64,000 nucleotides of DNA from JBFHIJ01 sp963678775 (GCA_963678775.2 CAXXGR010000002.1:1-64000), one strand, 5' to 3'; counted from the stretch's first letter, positions 16,632 to 26,265 are shown. Notes: a model not told the origin generated them from the letters alone. Program-made: numbers and translations.

Positions 16632-18263
16632 TTATAGACCAAGAGAAGCGAAATTTCCGCTCACTTTTACAAATTCAATCAAATGATTTACAGAAGTATT
16701 CATCATGTCCAAAATTGGAGCAGGATTAATACCTAAATAAATCACTACTATTGCTAATGGCACTAAGCCTGCAAGTTCGATACCATTGATATCATCATGT
16801 TTGTAAACTTTACCTGTAGGATCCCAAGGGCCTTCCCATTTTTCAGGTAGTTTACCAAACCATACTTTTTGCAATGCCCACAACATATAAGCAGCACCCA
16901 GGATAATACCTGTAGCAGCGATCATTGTGTACCAAATATATGATTCGAATGCACCAATAAATATCATAACTTCACTTACGAAGCCACTCATGCCCGGCAA
17001 GCCGATAGCAGCAAACCATGCAATAGTCATTACACCTGTGTAAACAGGCATTTTGTTTGCCAAACCACCAAAATCATCCAAGCCTCTTGTGTGAGCGCGG
17101 TCATAAACAACACCCACTATCATGAATAGCATTGCAGTGATAGTACCGTGGTTAAACATTTGGAATATTGCTCCTGTCATCCCTGCGGAATTCATAGATG
17201 CCATACCTAGCATCACATAACCCATGTGAGAAACAGAAGAGTATGCAATCATTTTTTTCAAGTCTCTTTGACCAAATTTATGCTGCCCTAACGCACATAA
17301 AGCGCCATATACAATCGAGAACATACCTATAAAAGCAATATAGTCCTGAAAGTAAGCAACAGCTTCAGGGAAGATTGGCCATGAGATACGAAGCATACCA
17401 TAAGTACCCATTTTCAAAAGCACACCTGCCAATATAACAGATATAGGCGTTGGTGCTTCTACGTGAGCATCTGGCAACCAAGTGTGGAAAGGAACTATAG
17501 GAACTTTAATTGCAAAACCTACAAACAATGCAACAAATGCAATAAGTCTCCAAGTCGAATCCAACAGCAAAGAGCCATCTTTGAAATTGTTAGGATTCAT
17601 CATGTCCAGCAAATTGAAAGAGCCTGCAGCAAAGTACAGAGCAACCATCACCAATAGCATGAACACAGAACCAAATAATGTATAGATAAAGAACTTAATC
17701 GCAGCATATTCTTTTCTAGGGCCACCCCATATACCTATTAAGAAGTACATTGGTAGAAGCATAATTTCCCAGAATAGATAAAATAGGAAAAAGTCAAGGG
17801 AGATAAATACACCCATCATACCCATAACTAAAAGCAAATACATTGCAAAGTAGCCTTTAGCTGCTTTCTTGATAGACCAAGAAGCAAATGTAGCTACAAA
17901 TGAAATGAGTGCTGTCAACAAAATCATAGGGGCAGATAAACCATCAATACCAATAAAGTATTGAATGTTTAAATCACCCAACATCGGAAGACCGGATAAG
18001 TGAATCCAATCAACCTTTTCGATGAATTGGAAAGTTTCCGCTTGATTTACACCGGCTAGTGAGAAATCAAAATTACTATAAATCACCAATGCTAATATTA
18101 ATTGCAAAAAGGTGGTACCGGCAGTAACCCAACGGAAAAGATTCAATGACGTTGCTTTACTCGCTTCATCTTTACCGGATGGAATGAGCAATACCACTAT
18201 CATACCTAACAAAGGTAAGAATGTAATCGCGGTAAGCAACCCAACTCCAAAAATCTCAGTCAT
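16632..18263 (-). CDS. nuoM: NADH-quinone oxidoreductase subunit M
   Basis: 543-residue antiporter-like subunit of complex I, forming one of the distal proton channels. Motifs: FYLFWEIMLLPMYFLIGIWG with the conserved transmembrane Glu, IKVPIVPFHTWLPDAHVEAP, ILLKMG-type GVLLKMGTYG, MIAYSSVSHMGYVMLG and GLPGMSGFVSEVMIF. It lies between nuoL (48 bp gap) and nuoN (32 bp gap) on the same strand, the standard L-M-N order. Confidence 0.97.
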   Translation of the reverse strand: MTEIFGVGLLTAITFLPLLGMIVVLLIPSGKDEASKATSLNLFRWVTAGTTFLQLILALVIYSNFDFSLAGVNQAETFQFIEKVDWIHLSGLPMLGDLNIQYFIGIDGLSAPMILLTALISFVATFASWSIKKAAKGYFAMYLLLVMGMMGVFISLDFFLFYLFWEIMLLPMYFLIGIWGGPRKEYAAIKFFIYTLFGSVFMLLVMVALYFAAGSFNLLDMMNPNNFKDGSLLLDSTWRLIAFVALFVGFAIKVPIVPFHTWLPDAHVEAPTPISVILAGVLLKMGTYGMLRISWPIFPEAVAYFQDYIAFIGMFSIVYGALCALGQHKFGQRDLKKMIAYSSVSHMGYVMLGMASMNSAGMTGAIFQMFNHGTITAMLFMIVGVVYDRAHTRGLDDFGGLANKMPVYTGVMTIAWFAAIGLPGMSGFVSEVMIFIGAFESYIWYTMIAATGIILGAAYMLWALQKVWFGKLPEKWEGPWDPTGKVYKHDDINGIELAGLVPLAIVVIYLGINPAPILDMMNTSVNHLIEFVKVSGNFASLGL

Positions 18264-18311
18264 TAATCCTCCGGATCACTAAATTATTTTACTTGCTAAT
18301 TATCTAATTTT

Positions 18312-20483
18312 TTAGAATACAATAAAAAGTATTATCATAAAGGCAATAATCGTAAATGCCAAATATGCCTGCACTTTGCCTGTCTGTACTTTTCTGAACA
18401 TCGCACCGAAAAAGCCGGTTGCGGTTGCAGATAAATTCACCATACCGTCTACAACGTATTTATCAAAGAAACTAACTGCTAAGGATGCTTTGTTAATAAT
18501 CCATGCAGCAGCATGAACCACTCCATCTACTACCTTTAAGTCAAACCAGGATAGTACTCTACCCAAGTTAATTGTACCATCGATAACAGATGCCTGATAA
18601 ATTTCGTCTATATACCATTTATTATATGATAACTTGTATGCAGGCTTAATAAGATTGGCAAGATTACCAGCATTAAATACTTTAAACTGATAGAATGCAA
18701 ATCCAAATAAGATACCACCACCTGCTATTAGCAATGAAGCTATCATAGCCGGATAGTGTGCGTGATGCATTTGCTCTTCAAACTTAGTCGCAGCTTGATG
18801 TCCGCCATGAGCTGCTTCGCCATGGTTTTCCTCTGCTACTTCTGCATGTTCGCCGTGAGCTTCCTCACCGTGAGCCATAACGGCTTCGCCATGCTCTGCT
18901 TCCAAAGGCATCATAAAATCAAATTGAAATTCGGCAGGAACCACAGTCATTGGAGCTTTTACTCTGTCATGGAACCAGCCATCACCTGCATTAAAAGGAT
19001 TCCATGCATAGAATACGGATATAGAAAGAGTAGCTAAAAGAAGCAATGGCCCAACTATGCGCCAGTTGTTTTCTTTAGTGTGCTCTGCTATATCTGTTTT
19101 AGCTTCACCATGGAAAGCATTAATTGCTAATCTAAACATATAAAACGCTGTCATACCTGCAGCACCAAACCCGGCTAATGGCAATAGCCAATGGCCACTA
19201 AGCTCAGCAAAAGCAAGTGTACCCGCTAAGATACCATCCTTAGACATAAAACCAGAGGTAAGAGGTACACCTGATATAGCCAAAGTAGCAATTAAAAATG
19301 CTGTATAAGTTAATGGCATAGTTTTACGCAAACCACCCATATTTCTTATATCCTGTGGATCCATATCATGGTTATGAGCGTGATGCATAGATTCGTGCAT
19401 AGCATGAATAACTGAGCCGGATGCAAGGAACAAACATGCTTTAAACCAAGCGTGAGTAACCAAGTGCATAAATCCGGAAGTGTAAGCTCCCACACCGATT
19501 GCAAGTACCATATACCCCAACTGAGAAACAGTCGAGTATGCAAGTACCTTTTTGAAATCGGTTTGAGTAATAGCTATAGTAGCAGCTAAGAAGGCAGTTA
19601 TACCACCTACATAAGCTACAAATATCATAGCATCTGCTGTCAGCATTGGGAATATCCTTGCTGTAAGGTAAACACCGGCAGCTACCATCGTAGCAGCGTG
19701 AATTAGTGCACTTACAGGCGTAGGTCCCTCCATCGCATCAGGCAACCATACGTGCAATGGGAACTGAGCAGATTTACCAATAGCTCCGAGGAATATTAAA
19801 ATTCCCGCAGCTGAAAGCCATGCACCACTGCCATAAGGAATATTTCCTGCAGCAATCTGTGCATAAACCTGATCAAACATAAGAGTGCCATAATTAACAA
19901 ATAGAATAAGAATACCTATTAGGAATCCAAAGTCACCTACTCTATTAGTTATAAATGCCTTTTTATTGGCATTAGCGGCAGAGTCTTTTTCATACCAAAA
20001 GCCAATAAGTAAGTATGAACTTACACCTACCAACTCCCAGAAGATATACATATTTAAAAAGTTATTAGCCAATACAATCCCTAACATAGAGAATGTAAAA
20101 AGCCCCAAATAAGCGAAAAATCTCGGGTATCGCTTGTCACCATGCATATAGACAGTAGAGAACAGATGGACAAGAAAACTTATCAGGTTCACTACTACCA
20201 GCATAATGGCAGCCAAATTGTCTATACCGAGACCGAGTTGAATGGATTTGTTGCCTATGGAAAACCATTCTATCGTCTGCTGGATCATACCTGCATCAGC
20301 GTACGTAGTCAGCTTCGTAAACGAAACCACTATCGTAAGCAGCAGAGTAAGCCCTTGAAAAATAGAACCGACCACACCGCCAGCCTGCCCCAGTCTTTTT
20401 TGGCTAAATATAATAACCGTAAAGCTGAGCAAAGGCATCAGTATGATTATCATTGAAAGTAGTAATAAGGTTTCCGGTTTCAT
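18312..20483 (-). CDS. nuoL: NADH-quinone oxidoreductase subunit L
   Basis: 723-residue distal antiporter-like subunit of complex I. Motifs include YIFWELVGVSSYLLIGFWY, KSAQFPLHVWLPDAMEGPTP, VSALIHAATMVAAGVYL, LAYSTVSQLGYMVLA and SGVPLTSGFMSKDGIL, and the extended C-terminal lateral helix region is present. An unusual His/Glu/Ala-rich loop at about residues 527-575 (EAEHGEAVMAHGEEAHGEHA and onward to HHAHYP) lies between the last transmembrane blocks and makes the protein longer than the common 610-660 residues. nuoK lies 59 bp upstream. Confidence 0.97.
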   Translation of the reverse strand: MKPETLLLLSMIIILMPLLSFTVIIFSQKRLGQAGGVVGSIFQGLTLLLTIVVSFTKLTTYADAGMIQQTIEWFSIGNKSIQLGLGIDNLAAIMLVVVNLISFLVHLFSTVYMHGDKRYPRFFAYLGLFTFSMLGIVLANNFLNMYIFWELVGVSSYLLIGFWYEKDSAANANKKAFITNRVGDFGFLIGILILFVNYGTLMFDQVYAQIAAGNIPYGSGAWLSAAGILIFLGAIGKSAQFPLHVWLPDAMEGPTPVSALIHAATMVAAGVYLTARIFPMLTADAMIFVAYVGGITAFLAATIAITQTDFKKVLAYSTVSQLGYMVLAIGVGAYTSGFMHLVTHAWFKACLFLASGSVIHAMHESMHHAHNHDMDPQDIRNMGGLRKTMPLTYTAFLIATLAISGVPLTSGFMSKDGILAGTLAFAELSGHWLLPLAGFGAAGMTAFYMFRLAINAFHGEAKTDIAEHTKENNWRIVGPLLLLATLSISVFYAWNPFNAGDGWFHDRVKAPMTVVPAEFQFDFMMPLEAEHGEAVMAHGEEAHGEHAEVAEENHGEAAHGGHQAATKFEEQMHHAHYPAMIASLLIAGGGILFGFAFYQFKVFNAGNLANLIKPAYKLSYNKWYIDEIYQASVIDGTINLGRVLSWFDLKVVDGVVHAAAWIINKASLAVSFFDKYVVDGMVNLSATATGFFGAMFRKVQTGKVQAYLAFTIIAFMIILFIVF

Positions 20484-20542
20484 AATTCAAACTTTATACT
20501 ATTGTTATATACTTTTTCAAAATACATCTCAAAAACCAAAAA

Positions 20543-20851
20543 CTATTCTTTAAGTTTATTGATTTCATCAACATTAATGTGCTTGTAGTTTTGATAGATA
20601 TTAAGCACTATCGCAAGAGCTACTGCTACCTCAGCCGCTGCCAGTATTATTACAAATATCGCAGCTATATGCCCTTCAATATTCAAGCCGCCGTATCTGG
20701 CAAAAGCAATGAAATTGAGATTGGCAGAGTTGAGTATCAGCTCGAGTCCCATAAGCACCATGATTGCATTTTTTCTGGTAATAATACCAAAAATGCCCAA
20801 GGCAAACAGCAATCCGCTAACAATCAAAAAATGTTCTAAACCTATGCCCAT
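20543..20851 (-). CDS. nuoK: NADH-quinone oxidoreductase subunit K
   Basis: Small membrane subunit (102 residues, three transmembrane helices) of complex I, related to MrpC. Motifs: GLLFALGIFGIITRKNAIMV, LMGLELILNSANLNFIAF (with the conserved Glu in helix 2) and the helix-3 Glu in ILAAAEVAVALAIVL. It is 15 bp downstream of nuoJ. Confidence 0.97.
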   Translation of the reverse strand: MGIGLEHFLIVSGLLFALGIFGIITRKNAIMVLMGLELILNSANLNFIAFARYGGLNIEGHIAAIFVIILAAAEVAVALAIVLNIYQNYKHINVDEINKLKE

Positions 20852-20866
20852 TTCACATTCCTTTTA

Positions 20867-21373
20867 TTAATTAGATTCACGACGGGCTATAAGTGCCGCT
20901 CCTATAAATGCAACCAAGAGTAACACGGCTGCAACTTCGAATGCCAACAGGTACTCTGTCAGCAAACTTTTACCTATTTGATTAATAGTGCTATCTGTAA
21001 TCGGTGCATCTTTTAGAAACCAGTCTACATTCATATACATCATTGTAAAAAATACAGCGATAAATGCAGACAATATGCCACCGACCGCAAAACTCAGTTT
21101 ACCGACGCTACCGTCCTTTATGTCCACTCCGGTGATTTTCTGCGTAAGCATCACACCAAATATGATAAGAACAAGGATACCGCCTACATATACCATTAGC
21201 TGAGTTACGGCTATGAAATCTGCATTTAGAAGCACGTACATGCCGGCGACGCCAAAAAATGTAAAGAGCAATGAAAATGCCGAATACATCATTTTACGCG
21301 ATAACACTACGCCTAAAGCAGATATCAGTATGATAGCAGCAAATGAATAAAAAGCCAGTTCAAATAATCCCAT
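20867..21373 (-). CDS. nuoJ: NADH-quinone oxidoreductase subunit J
   Basis: 168-residue membrane subunit of complex I with five predicted helices. It shows the family block SAFSLLFTFFGVAGMYVLLN, then ADFIAVTQLMVYVGGILVLI, whose helix 3 contributes to the central proton path. It starts 15 bp after nuoI. Confidence 0.96.
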   Translation of the reverse strand: MGLFELAFYSFAAIILISALGVVLSRKMMYSAFSLLFTFFGVAGMYVLLNADFIAVTQLMVYVGGILVLIIFGVMLTQKITGVDIKDGSVGKLSFAVGGILSAFIAVFFTMMYMNVDWFLKDAPITDSTINQIGKSLLTEYLLAFEVAAVLLLVAFIGAALIARRESN

Positions 21374-21388
21374 GACACAGTCTGTTTA

Positions 21389-21991
21389 TTAGTTAGAATT
21401 TTCTTTACTTTCTGTATCGCCTGAAGCTTCCGCTTCAGCTTTAGCTTTGGCAGCCGCCTCGGCTTTTGCTTTAGCTGCCTCAGCTTTTTCTTTGGCAAGC
21501 ATTTCTTTTTTCTCTTTTACTTCTTCTGCAGAGAGAGGAGAAAAATGATAAATCAAATCATCTCTGTGAAAAGTAGAGTATTCGAATTCTGTCGTCATCT
21601 GGATTGCCTCTGTAGGGCAAGCATCTGTGCATAACGAACAGAAGCAGCACAAAGCAAAATCAATATCGTATTTAGTAACCCAAGTCTTACGAGGCTTACC
21701 TGTGCTTTTAATATTAGGCACATCAGTCGCACTTTTGGCTACTTTTACGATTTCAATATCAATACAACCAACAGGGCAAGCTCTGGAGCATGCATTACAG
21801 CCATCGCACTCTTCCATATCTAAGTCGATACGGTTTCGTGAGTTTAGCGGCATGTGCCCGGATGTTATCGGATGCCATTTTTCAGGGTACTGCAAAGTCA
21901 CTTTCTTTTTGAAAAGGTGCTCCAAAGTAATTTTCATACCCACCATAGTGGTTGAAAGCCCTGAATATATGTGTTGAAAATATCCTGCCAT
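21389..21991 (-). CDS. nuoI: NADH-quinone oxidoreductase subunit I (2x[4Fe-4S] ferredoxin)
   Basis: 200-residue peripheral-arm subunit that passes electrons through clusters N6a and N6b. Both motifs are intact: CDGCNACSRACPVGC and CCFCSLCTDACPTEA. The N-terminal membrane-associated segment and MPLNSRNRI-type region match the family. The last roughly 45 residues are a charged, helix-forming tail rich in Ala, Lys and Glu (KEKAEAAKAKAEAAAKAKAE) that is not part of the core fold. It sits between nuoH (45 bp) and nuoJ (15 bp). Confidence 0.97.
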   Translation of the reverse strand: MAGYFQHIYSGLSTTMVGMKITLEHLFKKKVTLQYPEKWHPITSGHMPLNSRNRIDLDMEECDGCNACSRACPVGCIDIEIVKVAKSATDVPNIKSTGKPRKTWVTKYDIDFALCCFCSLCTDACPTEAIQMTTEFEYSTFHRDDLIYHFSPLSAEEVKEKKEMLAKEKAEAAKAKAEAAAKAKAEAEASGDTESKENSN

Positions 21992-22036
21992 TATTTACTC
22001 CGATCTTTTACTAATTTTTAAAGACATAAGACCTTG

Positions 22037-23092
22037 CTACCTTACCATTGCCCAAAGAGCTACGGCAAAGAAACCGACAAATGCAATCGGCACCATTGTT
22101 TTCCAGCCTAATTCCATAAGCTGATCCACTCTGAATCTCGGTAATGTCCAGCGTAACCATATCTGTACGAATACAAATATACCTGCTTTCAACATCATCC
22201 ATAAAGACTGAAGTGCAGGGTGGTTTAAGAAATCTCCAAATGGAGACTGCCATCCGCCAAAAAACAGAATTGCTGTCAATGCAGCCACAATAAACATATT
22301 GGAGTATTCGGCAAAGAAAAACATCGCGAATTTCATACCACTGTACTCTGTATGGTAACCCGCTACAATCTCTGATTCACCTTCCGGTATATCAAAAGGT
22401 GTACGGTTTGTTTCTGCAAGAGAAGCTACAAAGTACAATAAAAACATCATAATCATTACCGGTGTGATAAGTACCTTTCCAAGCACTCCACCGGCACCAC
22501 CGAAAATAAACCAATTCTGCATGCCACCGCCCTGCTGAGCTATTATTTCCTGCATGTTTAATGTGCCTGATAATGTAGCTATTGCAAGCAACACTATGGC
22601 AGCAGGGATTTCATAACTCACCATCTGAGAGGCTGCACGCATAGCACCAAGTATCGAATATTTGTTATTGGAAGCCCAGCCACCCATCACAATACCGATG
22701 ATAGCCAAAGCTCCAACGGCAAAGATGAAAAACAAGCCTAAATCAATGCCGGCAGGCACAAACACGCTACTAAAAGGAAGTACCGCATAAGCTGCATAAG
22801 CCGCTACAAACATGATAAAAGGAGCTAAATTGAATAATGGTTTGTTCGCTCCGTCAGGTGTAATATCTTCTTTTTGCAAGAGTTTAAATACTTCCGCAAT
22901 AGGCTGTAAAACGCCTTTCCACCCGGTACGCATAGGGCCCAATCTATCTTGCACCCATGATGCTACTTTTAGCTCAAGAAGAATTGCTAAAAGAGCATAT
23001 ATGAGCACAAAACCTAAGGGTATAACACTTACAAGAAGTATAGTACCTAAGTTCTGACCCAACCATTCATAAACAAAATTTTGTTCCATCAC
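22037..23092 (-). CDS. nuoH: NADH-quinone oxidoreductase subunit H
   Basis: 351-residue membrane subunit that, with NuoB/D, forms the quinone entry site. Diagnostic segments: ELKVASWVQDRLGPMRTGWK, GVLQPIAEVFKLLQKEDITP, RAASQMVSYEIPAAIVLL, ETNRTPFDIPEGESEIVAGY and WLRWTLPRFRVDQLMELGWK. It follows nuoD directly (24 bp gap). In many bacteria nuoE, F and G lie between D and H; here they are absent. Confidence 0.98.
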   Translation of the reverse strand: MMEQNFVYEWLGQNLGTILLVSVIPLGFVLIYALLAILLELKVASWVQDRLGPMRTGWKGVLQPIAEVFKLLQKEDITPDGANKPLFNLAPFIMFVAAYAAYAVLPFSSVFVPAGIDLGLFFIFAVGALAIIGIVMGGWASNNKYSILGAMRAASQMVSYEIPAAIVLLAIATLSGTLNMQEIIAQQGGGMQNWFIFGGAGGVLGKVLITPVMIMMFLLYFVASLAETNRTPFDIPEGESEIVAGYHTEYSGMKFAMFFFAEYSNMFIVAALTAILFFGGWQSPFGDFLNHPALQSLWMMLKAGIFVFVQIWLRWTLPRFRVDQLMELGWKTMVPIAFVGFFAVALWAMVR

Positions 23093-23116
23093 AAATCAAT
23101 GTATATGTTAATTAAA

Positions 23117-24277
23117 TTATCTATCCACTTCACCTAATACGATATCTATACTACCCAATATCAAAATCAAATCTGCTAACATATAGCCTTTTGATATTTC
23201 AGGAAGTAATGCCAGATTTACAAAGCTCGTGCCACGTGCTTTGACCCTTTGAGGTTTAGCCGTGCCATCACTTACAATGTAAAGCCCTAACTCGCCTTTA
23301 GGATTTTCTGCTTTACAATAAAATTCACCTTTTGGAGGTTTGATTCTTTTTGGAACTAAGGCTCTCACATCTTCACTTGCATCTGGCAGCATTGCCACAG
23401 CCTGTTCGATGATTTTACAACTTTCTTCCATCTCGCGGAATCTGACAATATTTCTGTCAAAGCTATCGCCGACTGTTCCTACTTCGCCCCTACCTACAGG
23501 GATATCGAAATCAAATCTGTCATAAAGTGAATACGGTTCGCTTCTTCTCAAATCAAAAGGAATACCGGAACCACGTAGCACAGGGCCACTGGCAGCAAAA
23601 CTAATTGCTACATCAGCAGGTAAAATGCCTGTATCAGCAGTTCTATCTACAAATATCCTGTTGCCCAAAAGCAAATTATCAACTTCTTTGTTAGTTTCCC
23701 TAACCGTTTTCACAATTCTTAGACAGTCTTCTTTAAATGTAGGAGGCACGTCGCGTTGCAAGCCACCTATCCACATATAATTATAAAGCAAACGTCCGCC
23801 GGAAGCTGCTTCGAATAAGTCTAATATCATTTCACGATCACGGAATAGGAAAAGGAAAGGAGTAAACGCACCGGCATCAAGCCCAAATGTTGCAATTGCA
23901 ATCTGGTGATTACCGATTCTGTTTAGCTCAGCCATTATGATGCGGATAAGTTCGATTCTTTCACTGACTTTAATGCCAAGCATCTTCTCCATACCCATCA
24001 CATAAGGCCATTCATTATTCATGCTGGAAATGTAATCCATTCTATCTAAAAACGGAATTACTTGCGGATAAGTCATAGCTTCGCTAGCTTTTTCCATACA
24101 GCGGTGCAAGTAACCAATGTGAGGAACCACCTCAGTAACAAGCTCGCCTTCCAGTTCTACTTCAAGACGCAACACACCGTGCGTAGATGGGTGCTGCGGA
24201 CCAACATTTAGACGCATTCTTTCTGTGTCGACACGTCCAAAATCGTACTCTATAGTCTTTCTTTCAGCCACAATCAC
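23117..24277 (-). CDS. nuoD: NADH-quinone oxidoreductase subunit D
   Basis: 386-residue 49-kDa-type subunit lining the quinone pocket. Motifs: NVGPQHPSTHGVLRLEVELE (quinone-site His), GYLHRCMEKASEAMTYPQVI, PFLDRMDYISSMNNE, and the C-terminal GSIDIVLGEVDR. Separate nuoC and nuoD genes are present, not the CD fusion of enterobacteria. Confidence 0.98.
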   Translation of the reverse strand: MIVAERKTIEYDFGRVDTERMRLNVGPQHPSTHGVLRLEVELEGELVTEVVPHIGYLHRCMEKASEAMTYPQVIPFLDRMDYISSMNNEWPYVMGMEKMLGIKVSERIELIRIIMAELNRIGNHQIAIATFGLDAGAFTPFLFLFRDREMILDLFEAASGGRLLYNYMWIGGLQRDVPPTFKEDCLRIVKTVRETNKEVDNLLLGNRIFVDRTADTGILPADVAISFAASGPVLRGSGIPFDLRRSEPYSLYDRFDFDIPVGRGEVGTVGDSFDRNIVRFREMEESCKIIEQAVAMLPDASEDVRALVPKRIKPPKGEFYCKAENPKGELGLYIVSDGTAKPQRVKARGTSFVNLALLPEISKGYMLADLILILGSIDIVLGEVDR

Positions 24278-24316
24278 TACCTGAATTAGCTATTTAAAAT
24301 TATCTTTCTACTTTTT

Positions 24317-24805
24317 TTAGTAAGGAACTTTAATTCCATTGTATTCATCAGGTTCTTTATAGTCCTTTCTCAAAGGATAACCTTCCCAGTCATACGGAGT
24401 CAAAATACGAATCAAGTTAGGGTGATCTTCAAAGACCACACCGTACATGTCGTATGCTTCGCGTTCGTGCCAGTTTGCAGCTTTCCATACATTTTCAACT
24501 GTCGGCACTTTCGGGTTTTCTCTGCCAAGAACTACTTTAAGCACAAAACTGTGTTTAAGAGTAACTGAATACAGATGATATACCACACCCAAATCATCAG
24601 ACTGCTTGGATTTAAAATCCACACCACTCAGGCATGCTAAATAATCAAAATCCAAATCTTCTTCGTCTCTCAGAAACAGGCAAATATCACGCAACTTTGC
24701 TGGTTCGACTATAACATAAGAATCACTATTTTCTTCTTCATGAAAAGAAATAATAGATTCGCCGAACTCTTGTTGTAATTTTTCGTATATATCTTTTGCT
24801 TGCAT
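24317..24805 (-). CDS. nuoC: NADH-quinone oxidoreductase subunit C
   Basis: 162-residue 30-kDa-type subunit of the peripheral arm. The signature region is at the C-terminus: NWHEREAYDMYGVVFEDHPN and LTPYDWEGYPLRKDYKEP. It lies 21 bp downstream of nuoB and 39 bp upstream of nuoD. Confidence 0.97.
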   Translation of the reverse strand: MQAKDIYEKLQQEFGESIISFHEEENSDSYVIVEPAKLRDICLFLRDEEDLDFDYLACLSGVDFKSKQSDDLGVVYHLYSVTLKHSFVLKVVLGRENPKVPTVENVWKAANWHEREAYDMYGVVFEDHPNLIRILTPYDWEGYPLRKDYKEPDEYNGIKVPY

Positions 24806-24826
24806 GTTTATTTATTTTGTTTAGTA

Positions 24827-25426
24827 TTACTTATCTTCTTGATTATGGTAATCGTCAAAGTCTGCTCTGAAACGATCAATCTGAATCATTCTATCTTCGA
24901 TAGCCGCTCTGTCTTCCGCAGCCATTCTCTTGCGTTTATTGAAAACAGCTTGATTGCTAATCATTTCCTGCAGTTTGACCATACCTTCCAAAAAGGCTTC
25001 AGGTCTAGGCGGGCACCCCGGAACGTAAACGTCCACTGGGATAATACGATCAACACCCTTCAACACATGATAGCCATGTTGCCAATAAGGGCCACCTGCA
25101 TTAGCGCAAGACCCCATAGAAAGCACATATTTCGGCTCAGGCATTTGCTCGTATAGCCTTTTGACTCTTTCAGCCATTTTTAAAGTAACAGTACCGGAGA
25201 CAATCATGAAATCAGCCTGACGAGGACTGGCGCGAGGAATACATCCGAATCGCATAAAATCAAAGTGAGCCGCATTGGCAGCCATAAATTCGATAGCACA
25301 GCAAGCAAGACCAAAGTGCAAATACCAGTCTGACTTACTTCTGCCCCAGTTTAGAATTTCTTCCGCAACTCCAAGGACAATACCACCACCTTCGAAGGGT
25401 TTGTCCAGCCTGTCTAAAAGTCCCAC
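24827..25426 (-). CDS. nuoB: NADH-quinone oxidoreductase subunit B
   Basis: 199-residue subunit holding the terminal [4Fe-4S] cluster N2. The cluster ligands are visible: the tandem cysteines in LACCAIEFMA, the Cys in SMGSCANAGGPYW and the Cys in VPGCPPRPEA. RFGCIPRASPRQADFMIVSG is also typical. It lies 25 bp after nuoA. Confidence 0.98.
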   Translation of the reverse strand: MGLLDRLDKPFEGGGIVLGVAEEILNWGRSKSDWYLHFGLACCAIEFMAANAAHFDFMRFGCIPRASPRQADFMIVSGTVTLKMAERVKRLYEQMPEPKYVLSMGSCANAGGPYWQHGYHVLKGVDRIIPVDVYVPGCPPRPEAFLEGMVKLQEMISNQAVFNKRKRMAAEDRAAIEDRMIQIDRFRADFDDYHNQEDK

Positions 25427-25451
25427 GTCAACTCCCAGGATAAAACAATAA

Positions 25452-25865
25452 TTACTTTTTCTTCTTTGGTATTACCAAGTCGTCTAACTTTGGTATATAT
25501 GGCTGTGGTCTGTCCCACTCCAAATAGCCTTTTGCCCAGTCATATACCAATCCTAAAACAAGGATAAGCACAAATATAATCATAGCAAAGAAGGCATACC
25601 AGCCTTGTTCTTTAAACACTGTCGCCCAAGGAAAGAGCAACACCAACTCCACATCAAATATTAAGAAAGCAAGCGCCACAAGGTAAAATCGAGTATTGAA
25701 CTTTACCCAGGGGCTACCAATAGGTACTTCGCCTGATTCATAAGTAGATGATTTGACCGGGTTCGGTTTACTCGGCCTTACAAGCGCGGCTGCAAATAAG
25801 CCAATGCCCACAAAGACGAAACCGATAATCATGAATAGTAAAATTATACCGAAATCAGTCAGCAT
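25452..25865 (-). CDS. nuoA: NADH-quinone oxidoreductase subunit A
   Basis: 137-residue membrane subunit with three helices. Family motifs: YESGEVPIGSPWVKFNTRFY and LAFLIFDVELVLLFPWATVF. It is the first gene of the operon, with GGGA a few bases before ATG 25865. The C-terminus is Lys-rich (IPKKKK). Confidence 0.97.
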   Translation of the reverse strand: MLTDFGIILLFMIIGFVFVGIGLFAAALVRPSKPNPVKSSTYESGEVPIGSPWVKFNTRFYLVALAFLIFDVELVLLFPWATVFKEQGWYAFFAMIIFVLILVLGLVYDWAKGYLEWDRPQPYIPKLDDLVIPKKKK

Positions 25866-26211
25866 AAGCGCGTCCCAATCTATAATTCGTAAAAACTTTA
25901 CTTGCCGTTAAGCAACAAGGTAAAGTGGTTTATTCTTATCTAAGTGTGTGTTTCCGAATGCTAATTTACATAAACATGTGGAAAAAAACGACTTTTTTTT
26001 TAAAATAATATCCACAATCAACCGTTAGGCATGGCTAACATTTTTTATATTCAATTATCATAAAAAGAGTTAGCGTATATCTCCATCCAGTAATACTTTT
26101 TTTCTTAAATGTTTTCTTATGTATCTAAGGTGTTGTCGATTTTTGCTATTATACCCAATTTTTTGAAGTTTACCAACTATATATTGAATATTTTTACATT
26201 ATATAAAAACA
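25866..26211 (-). promoter_or_regulatory. Leader and presumed promoter region of the nuo operon
   Basis: No gene. On the nuo transcript there is an imperfect hairpin about 30-60 bases upstream of nuoA: ACTTTACTTG (25895-25904) pairs with CAAGGTAAAGT (25916-25926) with one bulged base. It could be a leader structure. The rest is AT-rich with no motif I can defend. Confidence 0.35.
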
Positions 26212-26239
26212 AAGGTCACCAAACTTATTTGATGACCTT
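26212..26239 (-). terminator. Terminator of the sodium:proton antiporter gene
   Basis: AAGGTCACCAAA (26212-26223) pairs with TTTGATGACCTT (26228-26239), with one mismatch. The minus-strand continuation is TTGTTTTTA. It sits 27 bases beyond the stop at 26266. Confidence 0.75.
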
Positions 26240-26265
26240 AATGGCTTTTAATAGTTATATATATC

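Noticed and set aside
25977..26016. Two near-consensus DnaA boxes (TGTGGAAAA on one strand sense, ATATCCACA) in the nuoA leader region, suggesting an origin
   Set aside because: Only two sites, each with one mismatch, in AT-rich DNA, with no dnaA, dnaN or gidA genes nearby.
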